Part shown: positions 1 through 12,905 of the stretch, piece after piece | Layout: each line of letters opens with the position of its first letter | Numbering within the stretch: position 1 is the first letter of the stretch | NCBI GenBank assembly: GCA_004794785.1 | Contig: SJOL01009432.1 | Location: 400,584-464,583 of the forward strand | Direction: 5' to 3' | DNA from: Opisthorchis felineus | Taxonomy: Eukaryota > Platyhelminthes > Trematoda > Opisthorchiida > Opisthorchiidae | DNA length: 64,000 nucleotides | The notes under the pieces: model-generated | Databases searched by the model: none | What the model was told of the DNA's origin: nothing | What the model saw: the letters and a program-made list of their open reading frames with translations, nothing else | Position numbers and translations under genes: made by a program

Positions 1-35
1 GCCTCACATGCTGATAGTGGAGGGATTGGAGTCTC

Positions 36-37
<2 letters not shown>

Positions 38-66
<29 letters not shown>
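38..66. repeat. (TA)n microsatellite
   Basis: An uninterrupted run of alternating T and A, about 14 repeats, read directly from the sequence. No gene context is visible around it. Confidence 0.95.
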
Positions 67-69
<3 letters not shown>

Positions 70-3000
70 TATTGTATGCCTCCACTCCTGGGAGCAGCAG
101 GTAGGTTTTTTTGTTTGTTCGGCACTGGATGTTGATATGTTCGTTAATCTTGGTAGCCGGACTGCCACCATACAAGAAGACGACTGCATTGCACGGGGAG
201 ATTAACAATTCCTCCGGTTCTTTTTGCTTCTGTACAGTTTCTGAAGAGTAGTTAACATCCGCAGCGTGATATGATGTCTGGAGGTTGGATGGTATCTTAT
301 TTGATTAGTTCTTTCGGGGCTCTGTATCTTCTTGCATCTAACTGACTCCGTGAGGGACTCCATTTCAAGTTTGATTCTCGTACTCCGATGGGAGTGCTTA
401 TCATGTGTTTTGCGTTCCAGCTGGACTTCACCTCATTCTTAATTTTATTGATTTAACTTCCTTGAATTGATTGGATCGCTCCAAATTTCGGTCATGTTGT
501 GGCTATTGGCCGGCTCACAAAATGCCTCTCAGTTTGACGCAATTCCGGTATGTTGTTTAAGGAGACCATTGTAATCGGGAAATTTGCTGGATTACGTTGG
601 GTGTCCTGTTAACACCGTACGAGTACTTGGTGACCTCCGTCAAATATGGGTCCAAGGAGAACATGAGTTTGACGAAAACTCGGGGATTCCGTTCATCCAA
701 TGAGCCTTGAGAACTGCAAAACTAGTCTTGGGCTGCTGATGAGCTTTCAGCAACCGCATGAGAAGTTTGTCACAACCACAAATTTCTATTTGTGTTGTTA
801 GGTCTTCTGACCTGTTGGTTCATGTCCATCTTAGGTGTCTGTTCTGGTTGCTTTGATTTGGTGGCCTGGCTTCTCCGTTGAATTTTTGTAGGTTTTGGTT
901 TGAGTGTTCTGGAGGTCTTTATACTTGAATGGTTTATGCATCCAGTCGGCGCCTATTTGCTTATTCCTGGCTTTCCCGTTTGAAAACCACAGCTTCGCAG
1001 TCCCCCGTTTATTCTTTGTTCTTACTGCGGCCAGCATAGAGACCTTGGCCTGGTTGAATCTGCATCCTTCCTGATGTTCTTGCACAGAGAACGGTGAGAA
1101 GTGTTTATGTCGCCGAGCGACCGGCTGGTACTTCTGAAGTGCGCTAAATATTCGTCTATTCTTTTATCTAACTTAATGTTGGTCACAGACCGTGAACTGA
1201 ATTACGTGTAAATGCTGATCGTTGTTTTTTGTTTTTCTTCTGGCTTTACTATGCTTCCCAAAGTGTGTTCACCAGCTTATGCACTATTGTCATGCTGTCC
1301 AGCTGCAAAATGCTTGCAGACACTTGTGGAATGTACTTGACAACTTGGGTCGTGGACCGGTTAGCTACTTCTTAGGTGGTTAAATTTTGCTTGGGCCATG
1401 CTTCTCCGTTCACACCATTGGGGGTGATATCAACGACCAAAGGGATTACACTGGTTTCCACCAAGCGTCGGTCGACTAACAGGCTCAAAGCAAAGGCGAG
1501 GGTTCTGTTGCTTGGTTTGTGCAGGGTAAAGGAAACACGGAGGGGGAAGGTTGGGTAACGCTGTACCGGGGCGCAAAGGCTCATGTAATAGTAGCGAAAC
1601 TTCTTGATTCGCTAGACAATGGGATTGACACGGCTGGTGATGACAAGGTGGATGTATAGTTAAGTCTGCATCACACCGAACCGGTCAGCAAATTAGATTA
1701 GATTAGTGTTGATGGGGCGATGGTGCGAAAGCATTGAGCCAATCGAACACCGTAAATGAAATTGAACTTTTGGAAGAGGCGAACCAAAATTGCGGCAGGA
1801 AACTAGGTTGCTTAAGTCCGAACGAAAGTTTCAGCGGTTTAGAACGAGGCTGTTGGAACCAGGTGAAAAAGTTGTTTGTAGTTGCCATTACGGGCTCGAG
1901 TGGGCGAGATGTTGCGGTCGAGATTCTGAAGAAAATAGTTGCGGGATTGCCATCAGACTGTAGGCAGTGCCATGCCTGATTGCACTGACATACTTCGGTT
2001 TCTGGACAGCCCCGTAACGGTCGTCAAGGTTGCCGCAATCGGACGGGGGATACGCATTTCCGTGGCAGCTGGATCTGGGTCAGACGAGGATATTGACACA
2101 GGTAAAGTCAGGCCGATGCCTAGTCACGGATGATTTCCATTCATTTGGAGGACCATGTGAGTGTGGACCACGGACAAGCCAGATTGAATGAATAACGGTT
2201 GTACGGGGCATTCGGGCAACCACAGCCGAAGTTTGAAGCTTGGGAAGAGGGCGAATGAGGAGGGAATAGGATGAGAGCAGTAGCTTCTGGTGAGTGCCAG
2301 AAGCCATCAGATAAAACGGTGTCCAATAGAGAAAAATCCAAAATTGGATGAACGCAAGCTAAATGAACCCAGGAAAGGGTGGATGTTGTTGGCTGACCCA
2401 GAAACCAAGTACTAGCTGGGCCAGAGTAGGTGCCTAATTTTGGGAAGGTAAAGACTTAGTCGCCGAGGTAGCTAGCAGCGAGGCTAGCCGTTAGACTAGT
2501 TGGAACAGGCGATTACACGGCGGTAGTTTTTATCTCAGCAAAAAATCCAACCATAAGGTCTCTGTTGTGCAAAGGGGGCGTTAATGTAGACAGGGACAGC
2601 AGACAAATAATGAGCGGTTGGGCAACAGCCTCCGAGATAATTGATAAAACCGTAGTTTGACTGAAATCTACTGCGTCAACTTAACAGGATGGAAAGACTG
2701 GGTCGCCGGTCACCGAGTCACTGCTGTCAGCTCCAAGAAACGAATGGTGCATGGCAGAAACAGCCATTAGGCGCCAGCTGTGACTGCTGGTAATTCGGAA
2801 TTAACGAGGAAGTTACTTCTTATGCGTATATGATTGCTTCAGAGAACAAGACGGAAGAACGTGTGTGTTATGTCTGGATGATGAAGCAGACTTGAGGTGG
2901 TGCAACCCTACTAAGACGAAGGTGGCAACCCCTTGAACGTCAATGTTAGCCGTGGGCCTCGCACAGTACCTTCAGGCTACGGAAGGACACCTGTCATTCG

Positions 3001-4910
3001 CTTGTATTCCTTGGCGGTGCCAGAAAAGTGACAGCCCGGACAAGTCCAATCCAGCTACAGACAAACAACAACGGTGCTCTTGTATGGTTTTCCGGAATTA
3101 AAGGCCAGGTTCAAAACCACCGGCGATGGGCGATGCACCCGTGCTGCTGGAGGGGTGGCGGGTATACGAACGCACCATGGTGCAACGTAAAAGGGCGACT
3201 CTCCCTGCAGGACGTACCCGTCCACCACACAAGTTTTTCATCCCTCGTGCATGTTACCAGATCTGCGGGGTGACAAGCCACCGAGCAGTCGTAATTGCGG
3301 TTTGTGCATTAATAAGTAACTCCAGCTACCAGATATTTTATCCGGTCGGGGGAAAGCTAGGCCAATAAAACAGCTCAGTCATTTTGAACAAGCAAACAAC
3401 ATACAACCACTGGAAGAGGCAAGTCGTGGAGGCAAATGAAATGGCAGATACCTTTTGGGCCATGGGAGTAGAATGGAGATGTTAAGGCCTGCATACTATG
3501 GCCAAACGACAACGAAACACAGATGTGAACCGCCATGTCAAGTAGAGGCGCACCGCAGTGTTATGTGTATGTGTGAATGAGTGGGCTGTGAAACCAAACA
3601 AGTAATTCATTCATTGTTCATCATCAGACCCACTATGTGATGTGCCTGCACCCCGCGTTGTCAGAAGATGCGGGATAGTTCTGAACAGTGAGGAAATAAG
3701 GCTTTGGTTTGGCTAAGGTTCGTTAAATCTAGTCAAAGCAAAGCATCAGACATTAAATAGAGCTGACAGAGTTATTCAGGTGTGGGGGAAGGCTTGAAAG
3801 AACTAGGAATAAGTTGGCCGGGCACAGAAGCTTAAGGCCGGAGGCAAGGGGACGCAACGAGGTCAGTGGAGACGGGTGTGAAAACAATTACGAAGGCGGG
3901 CGATAGACACTCTCTGCAAAACAACAACGCTTGAGAGAGCAGGCGCAGATGTAGTCCCAGGAGGAAAACGCCTGCATAAGAGATAGATACCATGGTTAGT
4001 TATGGACAAGAACACTTGGAAGGGTAATTGTGTCACTTGTGATTTAACGCCATAGAGTTCAAGCTGGTGAATGTACATCCTCTCTCTCTGTCAGCCGACT
4101 GACTCATAGTGATATTTCCATAACCTAACTTGTATTAATCCTCTGAGTTAAGGACGTCATTGGCTCAGTGAGCAACCAGCACCAATAAAGCCATACGCTT
4201 CACGGCAGAACGCGCGTACTAATCAAAACGATCAATATAATTCAAATTTTCATGTCGTACAATTTGGACCTTCGACTTTTTCTCGGTACGAATGGATGGG
4301 CGCTAGGTTCGTTCAGCTGTCCGCTATGATCGATGTAGTTTACATGTGGCTAGTTGATTGGGCATCGTGAACCCCTAGCAGCATGTTAGTCGTGTGCGTC
4401 AGCTAGGTTTGTTTGGCTGTCCGGTATAACTGACGAAATGGTCATCCTGGCATACTTTGCAAGTTTCAATGGAATGCCCTGCTGTTTAGGGACAAAGTTC
4501 TGCAACATCAGCAAACCTACAGTTCTTCCCACCTGGCAAGATTCATCTGACAATAGCAAATGCGGCTTCTGCTATTTTAACTCGGAATAGCAAGTATTGA
4601 GGTCTCTGTACACACACTTTGGTATTCGACCAGTGAGGCAGATGCGAATGGCAAAAATTATTTAGGGGAGTGGCACCTCCGCATATTTTGCAACCACAAG
4701 AGCCATGTAGTTTCTAGAAAGTTCAATGAACTGTTTCAGTTGCAGAACTATCGGCAACTTCCGTTCATTGTGAGCGATTCACCTTTCACCACAATTCGCG
4801 CTTTCTTTTCACATTAGGCAACATATTAACAGTCGGCGGTGACTGATGGCCTTGAAAATTCGCTCGTTTAAACAGCTCACCCATGTAGATAATTTTCAGA
4901 GTAATTTGCT
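67..4910. other. No gene recognised; G-rich + strand from about 1.4 kb
   Basis: Only short frames (84 codons or fewer) occur on either strand, many overlapping each other on opposite strands, and none has a recognisable motif. From about 1.4 kb the + strand carries clearly more G than C. I see no RNA gene, LTR or tandem array here. The stretch could be intergenic or intronic. Confidence 0.6.
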
Positions 4911-4911
4911 A

Positions 4912-5000
4912 TACACATTCCAAACTATGAAGCGGTAATCTTGAAATCGTCGTAGCTTTCGAGAAACCACTTCCATTTTGCGAATGCCGAGCCTCGCGAA
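4912..5000 (+). repeat. Dispersed repeat, copy 1 of 3
   Basis: This segment (core CGTCGTAGCTTTCGAGAAAC, then TTTTGCGAATGCCGAGC) reappears, diverged, near 15590-15665 and again near 15964-16030. Shared landmarks are AACTxxGAAGxGGTAAxCTTGAAA followed by CG(T)xGTA and a TGCGAAT-type segment. It is an unclassified interspersed repeat. Nothing in it looks coding. Confidence 0.55.
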
Positions 5001-7690
5001 TTACAGGCCGGACTTAGTAACCCTTCATAACAGCCATATAAACGACGTCAGAGCCATTCTCTGTTTCACATGTTTCACGATGGAAGAGAAATAACGGGAT
5101 TTGAATCGCGCGAGATGGACTGGTCGGTGAGGTGTCTAAGTAAATAGAGATTGGGGAATGGCGGGGCACTAATGGGGTAGGAGGGTATGTTTGTAATGAT
5201 TTCAGCACCGAATGGTGCGGAGTGGGTTCATGGATAAACAAACTGGATTGATGGGAGGAGATGATATAAGGGCTTGTACGAGATGCAAGATAAGGAGAGG
5301 GGACAGGGTGCAGCGAAGAAACTAGCGGTGTAATCAACCATTTTGTGGAGAGGAGCGGGCACCCCTGGGGTAAACAGGCATCCTATGCGTTGGCAGCTGA
5401 AGTGTAGGGCGCTTTGGAATGGTGAGGGGAAGCGGAGCTGCACGTGGCTTTGGATGAGGTGGGGTCTGTGAAGGGGTAGGTAACTGCCGAAGATGGAGCT
5501 CAGATAAATAGTATGCGGGCGGTCCTTGCAGGGGAACGTTGTAGGGAATTAGATTAGATAGTGGTAGTTGAGGTTTAGGGATCCTGCCGGGGACTTGTCG
5601 CGCACGGCTTGAGAGGCCACAGGTTTATCCGTGTAGAATTCGGGGTATGATCGGGTTTGTAGACGAAATGCAAAGAGTAGGAACTCGAAAGTTAGTTTGA
5701 GGGAGGACGCGACGATACCATGATTTGACAGCAGGTGCTTGAGTCCAAGGAACCGTTTTGGACTGTCATTAGGTCAGGGGGTCTAGTTTAAGAACCTGTG
5801 CTGTCATCTTCGGCTAAAGCCTCAAGCCGGGGTGATGAGATATCGATTCTGGTACATCAGCCGTCCATCTTGTTGGCGCGATCGAGTTGAGAGATAGCAT
5901 AGGCGTGCCCAAAAGGTGGAAGTGCAGCGCTCGTGGTCGTGAGTAGGGGGTGCGGGGCTTGAATTCGACAGCCAGGTTTGCGTGGTGCTAAGACACAAGT
6001 CAGCGCCACAGTATGGCTAGCTTAAACAAGAAATAAACCCAAGGTAATTAGTATTTGGGAAAGGATCGATGCCGGACTACTGAGCATTTTGGGATAACAT
6101 GTTAACACCAGCATTATTGGGGGCGGCTGGCTGCCGGCCGGCTTAGAACTGGCTTCAGTGATGTCGGAAACGGTTACTGACCCAACAGAATTTGGTTCCA
6201 CCTGATAGGAGGCTGGACATTTGGCAGACTCATTAAGCTTGTTTGAAGCTGGGTTTACTCGGCTGCCAAGCACACGTGCATCAGCGGCGATTCGGCTTGC
6301 GTAGTTGTCCAAGAGGGTGTTCGCACAAGAAGCCTGCGGTTGATTCACGCCGAGACTACCGATTAGTGCAGACTTGTAAAAGGAAGGGAGGTCCGTTTGG
6401 CAGCTTTTAGGGGTCCTAGCTAGAGAGTCGCGTCACTATGGGGCCATCGAGCTGTGTGGACGATGCCGAGCATTCTTCATGCTGTCGAGATAGTAGTTGT
6501 TGTTAAATCGAGCGAGATGAAATCAGGGGCATTGTGCATTAGGACGGCTTCGTGTACGCTGAAAAATTTTCCAGGCGAGTGTGTCAAATTGATGCTTTTT
6601 GAAGATTTCACGGATCGCATGTTGCATGAAGAGTTAGAAGTCACGTAATTGGCCGTATGCTTCCAGAGGAAGCTGGTCCACCTTCCATCTTAGCACATGG
6701 GCTACGAGATTTGCCAGGTCTTTGTGAAGCCGAGGTCCTTCTATCAAGGCGGAGGGAAGAGGGCTGCTGAGTGGGGCAGAAGAGATGTCGATTAGTACTA
6801 CCAAACAGCTTGAAGTTAATCAGAGCGTTTTATTGACCGGCTTTGAAGGGTGATGGGGTTGAGAGCTGGGTCTCTTGGATGCCAGGTGTTTCTTTGGACA
6901 CAATGCGGGGAAGGATGATGGGGACTCGGGGTGCAACACCCGACTAAATGAAGATGGGAGCGGTGGCGCGTACCGGTTCGATTTAGGTTGAAGGATGAGG
7001 CGGTGAGAGGGAGTAAAACTTAGTTACCAGTTAGACTGCATGAGGAGCACCTCAGCTTCAACCTTGAACACCAAAGTGATTGGAAAATTTAAATGGAACT
7101 GTGGAAGCGAAGATTGGTGGCAACTCGCCGACAAGAACGATGAGGTGGATGAGATACAAACCTGTACGGCAGACTGGGAAAAATAGGGTACAGGAAAGGG
7201 TTTTAACTCATCAGGTGCACACGGACTTCAGGTTTGGAGGTTCTTTTATAAAAAAGACTCCAGCCGGATAGTGAAGGATCACAACAGAGTCTGCTAACAA
7301 ACGTAAGCGCAAGGGCTGGGATGCGGTGTCTAAAAAGGAAGCTACCAGTTTGTGCAAGGTTGCTAATGTGGTTAAATTTGGGATGGTTGCAAATTATGGT
7401 GGGTACGGCTTATTTTTTGTGAGCTATGGGGGTGAGTATCTGGGAGCAAAAGGGGAGTGAGGTTAGGAATGGGTGGTGTATTCTTTGAGAAAGGCCTCGT
7501 GGGACTGGTAGTGGCTAGTTTGGGCGTCAACGGAGCCGAATAAATTGGGAGAAGTGCCAGGAGGCAGGGTGAGTACAGCTACTGACGCGTGCTAACTGGG
7601 TTGTATGCAGCAAACTTTTGCCCGAATTAAATACTTCATGCGACATAAGAGCAGGCTGGTCCCTCTTAACACTGCTCTACAGTTTTGTTC
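5001..7690. other. No gene recognised; strongest G-over-C skew
   Basis: Composition is strikingly G-rich on the + strand (for example 24 G to 8 C in 5161-5220 and 21 G to 5 C in 5221-5280). The longest frames (107-108 codons, minus strand) are rich in Pro and Ser simply because their strand is C-rich. They carry no domain I recognise and are best read as chance frames. Confidence 0.6.
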
Positions 7691-7739
7691 TTGGTGCGTT
7701 GCCTGAACTTTCTCTGCCTGCCGCAGGGGTCGACACTCT

Positions 7740-8560
7740 ACCGGAAAGTTTGCCAAAAGATACAGACGACCTGGTTCAGATAATTTAAAGTTGCCAACTG
7801 TTTTAGGCAACCTAACTGAGTCTGCCGCACGGTTTTGGATGCGCTCACTACCTGCAGTTTCAAGTGCCACTATAAGACTAGGTGGGCGCAGACTCAAACT
7901 TCATGCTTGCGGACAAGCCAATGGGCGCGTCAGAGAAATTTATCTACCTGGGCTGTTGCATAGGTTCCGACGGACTGAGTGGAGACGCGATCACCCTTCC
8001 AGTCGGGGAAGTCGAGGAGGTCCGTCAACACTTACGGCGACGGTGTGACGGCAGTCTGTCTATTGATGGCACAGTTTACACAGCATCAGTGATCCATTGT
8101 GCTTTATGGATGAGAAACGTTACCTCTACCCACAGAGTCAATACAGAAGCTGTCAGTGTTTGACCATTGGTGGCTCCAGTGTACTGGTTGGGACCGGTGG
8201 GAACGTTTGATTAGCAATGCTGAGGTATATCAAATAACTTTAGGAAAACGAAACCCCCACGAAATATGGGCTATTGACGCTTCATATGTTACGCTGGTTA
8301 GTACATGTATTTGACACCCTGTACATGTACGCCCTGTACATGTATCTGAGATATGTGTGCTTCGCAGGGCTCTTTCTTCTTGCCCCTGTATTGAGTAGAA
8401 GCAACCGGGAAGTGGACAGCTTATAAACTGGTATCAAATTCTGGGCACGCTAGCCAGTAATCTCAGCTGGGTTGACAGCTGCTACCTCCACGGGAGCTCT
8501 GGGACTGAAATAACCAATACAAAATTACTGTTTATCACAGTGCATCCCATGCTTGGCTAA
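7740..8560 (+). pseudogene. Non-LTR retrotransposon RT remnant (C-terminal half)
   Basis: Pieces of a reverse-transcriptase protein are readable in changing frames. A DTDDLV segment (about 7765) sits where the Y-A-D-D palm motif is expected. Next come an ESAARFWMRSLPA segment, then GADSNFMLADKP and EKFIYLGCCIGSDGLSGDAI (7882-7990). After these come SVFDHWWL and ISNAEV (about 8155-8230) and GKRNPHEIWAI (about 8245-8280). These follow the order seen at the C-terminus of endonuclease/RT-type non-LTR elements of flukes. Stops and frameshifts separate nearly every block, so it cannot make protein. A weak tail match continues to about 8560. There is no 5' part (endonuclease) nearby. The same family is represented at 13636-14074 (-) and 48330-48910 (-). 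Confidence 0.8.
8317..8346. repeat. 15-bp tandem duplication inside the RT remnant
   Basis: CCCTGTACATGTACG is followed directly by CCCTGTACATGTATC, and a related GTACATGTA occurs just upstream at about 8301. GTACATGTAC is itself palindromic. The duplication interrupts the decayed RT remnant and is in phase (15 bp), adding five codons. Confidence 0.85.
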
Positions 8561-8990
8561 ACCTCTACTGCTGTCACACTTCCGGAGACCAAAGCTGTAG
8601 CAGCATGAAGCAACGTATGCTTCAAGTATGGTTTATAGCTGGTTATCTGACTGACTGACAGCGTGAGAGCTTCTTTAGGCAAAGAATGTTACAGGTGTAA
8701 AGCGATGGCGTTTTAGACTCCCCCTGCAGCACTGCTGTGCATTGTTGCAACGCTCCGGCTAGTGAGGACTGCCATGTTCCAGGAATGGCCGGATAAAAAA
8801 TGGATGCGACTCAAAAAGGGGTAACGAGCGGTGAAATCGCAAGACGGGGAAAACTGTGAGTCTCTAGGCCGTAAAAACAAGTGGTCATCAAAGAAGAGGT
8901 CGGATGAGGCCTCAGAGACCCCAGGTTAGAAAATGTAGAACGAAATAACAGTGTGCTTTCATCGGCTAGTTCCTGAAGGTCATTATCGGT
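8561..8990. other. No gene recognised
   Basis: Sequence between the RT remnant and the repeat at 8992. Short frames only, no motif recognised. Confidence 0.5.
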
Positions 8991-8991
8991 G

Positions 8992-9075
8992 TCCTGGCTC
9001 GATAAGGACCCACCCGCATCCACCCAACTTGGAGTACCAGCAGCGCATGAGTGAGACCGACCAGCAGTGTGATTT
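8992..9075 (+). repeat. Dispersed repeat shared with 13680-13765
   Basis: Read in one + frame it gives IRTHPHPPNLEYQQRMSET, and the segment at 13680-13765 gives IATHPHFPNHVYYIRMSEL, so the two stretches are homologous at DNA level and perhaps once coding. At 13.7 kb it lies antisense to the non-LTR remnant, suggesting that it is the 3' part of that element family read on the other strand. Function unknown. Confidence 0.5.
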
Positions 9076-12000
9076 GACAGGATTGCCAAAGTCCTTTAAT
9101 ATCTCTGCGAGGTTCATGTCGAATGCCCCAAAACCTAAAGTCTTAATCTACACTGTGCCTGTTTTAAGTGGTACCAGGGAAGCCGTCTGAATAGAAGCAA
9201 GAGGTAGAAGGCGTCACTGGCAATGAAAACGGTTTTAGATTTTCGGCCAGATTTTACGAAGCAAGGTTGTGTTGTCGGTAGAAACATCAAACGCCATCGC
9301 GAAAAACCGGATCGTTTTTCACGAATTTGATCTTTTTTAACATCTGCTACCCTTGCGTCCAACATTGTTTCGTCAGTTTAATGATACGGTTGTGTCGCAA
9401 CAAGTTGTCCCAAATCGGGATAATTCTATTAGTATTGTTTTCTGCTGAATCTGGGGGTCCAAATTCTGACCGGCCACTTCAGGGATGCCGCAAAGTCAAC
9501 GCAAAGATATGGAGATTTCATCACTTTCTGAGAGTTTTCTCTGGTTGCGCGAATGACCAAGGCATCGTTACTGGCTTGCTGGTGTTCCTGTGTTGCTGAA
9601 AATTTTTTTGCTTGGCTGAGCCATTCTTTACAAAGCGTTTACCCGATGAAATTACTGGGAAGGCCGATGCTGATGAGTAAACACCGAAGACAAGATTTAG
9701 CCGAGGGCTGATATGCTGTAGGCGCCTTAGACACAAACACTGGCGTTGAAAGCTTACTGGTCTCCGCCTGTATCTGATATGACTATGTGTGTTTTTGGTT
9801 CAGGGGAATGAAGGTTTGTTTGGCAAGCCGGCTTTGATCACAAGAGTTTACATCAGATAATAACAATAGTGCCATTTGACGGAAAAGGTTGGGAACGAAG
9901 GAGGAGCAAAGGAGTAAGAATATCCTGCGGAAACAAGCCATTACAAACGACGTTAAAGGCTGCCGATCCTTAGACACCCCAAATTTCTCTGAAACTACAG
10001 CTTGAACAAAAGAAACTTTTACATAAATTTTCAGCATTTGAAGTCTTAACACCTCCCTAAATGGTCGCACTCTCACTAAAATTGGTTTAAGCGTACTCAA
10101 GGTCTACTTTGTGCTCGGAATTCATAGTTTTACTGGCTGCCACGTCTTGGTGAGATGTCCCTGCGAAGATTCTGGGAAAAGTTATGGAAAATTTTGGCTC
10201 CCTAACCGTGTTGTCTTTTATGGATTCCAAAATGGCATGAAAGAATGGATGAACAAGGTTTACGTCTTTGTCCGTGCAAACCCAAAGTGTGGTGGTCACT
10301 TGCCACCAGTGTAAGAAAAGGTTACCTGTTGTTGAACCAGTTGTCCCATTTAACAAAATCAAGAGGTTCATCGCAGTTAGTAGGGCTGGTTGATCATTTT
10401 ATGCTAGTCAGCACGCACCGTACTAGGCGTATGACAAGGTTTTATCTTCCCAGGCATATTGACTTCTTAGGAGCACCATGGAGAATTTAGCGGGTTTATG
10501 TGCAGCGAAAGTAGAGAGTACAATAAGCGGGCCAGTATTTCAAAGATGTGTAACTAGTTCAGCGGAATTAAAAGGTTCTTTGGACGCATGTAACACCCCT
10601 GGCCGGCCGATGCAGACCGGTATGGCCAAGTGCGAAAATGGGGAGCGTTCATTAGCTAAACCTTAAGCCACCAAGTTTATAGCTAGTTATGTAATCCTCC
10701 ATGAAGTTGGGTTGGAAATGAAGACGTGTTAATTGATGGTTCCCGAAACTGTGGTTCAGGCCATCGCAGCTACCTTGGGTTACCGAGCTGTTAGCTGGCC
10801 AGTTTCTGGCGGATAGGGTTATCATCCTTTGACTTGCTATGGAGAAAATGGGGTAAAAAACCATCACAGAGAGTTTTTAGAATGGCTAAACAAAGCCCAT
10901 TCAGAAAGTGGGCTATGGAGCTACAAAGAAAGACATGTTGCCGGTTGGGGGTCACGGCCACAGTAGCATACCGACCAGGGATATGGATTGCTTTCTGATA
11001 TTAGGTGCTGCGCGGAGAGAAGTGCTGACCATTCCTGGAAGTAGTAGTTCAAAGCATACATGGACAAGCGAGCAGAGAGAAACGTGAGGTGCATGGTCGT
11101 TTTTCACGTTTGAAGGACGACATGACCGCAGCATGGTGCATTTACAACATAGGGAAAAGGGTCGAAGCTTTGGAAAACGAATTGCGTCAAAGGCATCTTG
11201 CTGCTGGCATTTTGTGGGTCTCTGTCAAATTACACACGAGTCACAGTATTTTACTCCGCTGTAGCCGATGTTTTGGATTTATAGGATGATTACCGATGCT
11301 ACTTCCTACAACCGGAGCATGCTTATGCCAACGACACAGGCTTTCGATAAAAGCTGCCTTATTTTCAATTTTCTATGAATATTTTTTAAACTGTTGGTAG
11401 TTTCAATAACAAGCCAGTCGTTTTAGTTGAACAGTTGGTAACATCGCCCAGGGTGTGTCTTGGAGCTAGCTAATTTGGGGGAGTAGTGGTGGTAAATGAA
11501 GTCACGATATCTTATTTCATGCCACTGACTAGCACACCCAAATTATTTTTGCAGAAACTATAGGGTTTTCGCAGTTGTGGCTTTAACGGGGAGTTAGTCT
11601 AATCCATTTGCACCTTTCGGTGATATTTCACTCAGCATTTTGTTTAAGTGAGCGAAAGTTCACGGTCATGGGCCATCACTGACTCGCATTTTGTTGCCGG
11701 TTTACGAGAGATAAAACACGAAATCACACTTCAGCCTATTTTGGCATTCTTTGGTGTTCTTTAAGAACGAAATAACATCTGCAGAATATCCAATGCAAAT
11801 TCCGCCCTGAAAAATCGGTCATTTTTGCTTTATACTCCTCAGATTTAACAAATGAGATGATTTGGTTCAGCGAACTTCGTCACGACACATTTTTCCATGG
11901 AGCTCAGCTTCCAGTAAGTAGGACGCTGTTAGACAACTGCATGAATTGTGCAGTGCCAATGCGAGGGGCATCTCTGTGGATGATCCCTTTTCCCAGATAT

Positions 12001-12180
12001 GCATAGCCAGCCTGTGGAAAATGCAGCGTCACAAGATGGCTGCAGGTAAATTACCAACACAGTGATATCATTCGTATTAGAAATATTACGTTCCATAGGT
12101 GAAATACGTCACAAAGCGCAAATATAATGGTGGCAACTAAGGGCATCCATTGCCGGTGACCATGATAACGAAGGCCCTTT
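9076..12180. other. No gene recognised
   Basis: Frames of up to about 105 codons exist on both strands, but they overlap each other and carry no recognisable domain. I see no tRNA, LTR or tandem repeat. Probably intergenic or intronic DNA with old, unrecognisable repeats. Confidence 0.5.
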
Positions 12181-12905
12181 TCACTCACTTCGGCTACTTA
12201 TCGTAACTGCTAGGCTCATGTCTATTTGCGACGCTGATTATGAGGCCTCACCTATGCACGGCAACCTAATTCAATGGCCAACTATGCCCACAAACGTAAT
12301 CTAACGGCGAACGACGGACGTCACACTCATAACTGTACGCGATGCCGCTTATCTTTGCTACTTTTAGTAAACACCAGGCCAGTATCTATGCGAGCCGGTA
12401 AAAATAAGGCCTCGACTATGAGTGATAGCCTAATCTGACGGCCTGTCATACTCATAACTGTGCTCGATGTCACCTAACTTGGCTACTTATTGTACCTGCT
12501 AGGTCCATGTCCATGTGCGGCGTTGATTATGTGCCGTAATCCAATCCGTCATACTCATGATAAACACCAGGCCAGTATTTATGCGAACCAATGAATACGA
12601 GGCCTCAACTATGCACACAAACCTAATTTAACGGCGAATGTCATACTCATAACTGTACGCGATATCGCTTTGGCTACGTTTTGTAACTGGTAGGCGAGTG
12701 CCTATATGCGACGCTGATTATTAGGCCTCAACTATGCATGGTATCCTAATCTAACGGCCAACGACAGCCCGTCATACTCATAACTGTACTCGATGTCGCT
12801 TACCGTGGCTACTTATTGTAACTGCCGGGCCCGTACACATGCTCCCAGCTGACTATAATGCCCCAACTATACACAATAGACTAATCCAAGGACCAACGGC
12901 GGTCC
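12181..12905. repeat. Degenerate tandem array with two unit types
   Basis: About six related units begin near 12191, 12353, 12480, 12548, 12671 and 12806. Type A runs GGCTACTTATxGTAACTGCT and then a GCGACGCTGATTAT-like stretch. Type B carries AAACACCAGGCCAGTATxTA. Most units end in a conserved block: AAGGCCTC or GAGGCCTC, ACTATG, then CCTAATCxAACGGCxAACG. The landmark CATACTCATAACTGTxCxCG is repeated before several units (AACTG at 12331, 12456, 12651 and 12782). Spacing is uneven (68-162 bp), so units have been deleted or mixed. There is no coding potential. It is a satellite-like array, origin unknown. Confidence 0.8.

Noticed and set aside
5014..5337. 107-codon Pro/Ser-rich minus frame
   Set aside because: Result of the G-rich + strand. 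No domain, and overlapping frames in the same skewed stretch are open too.
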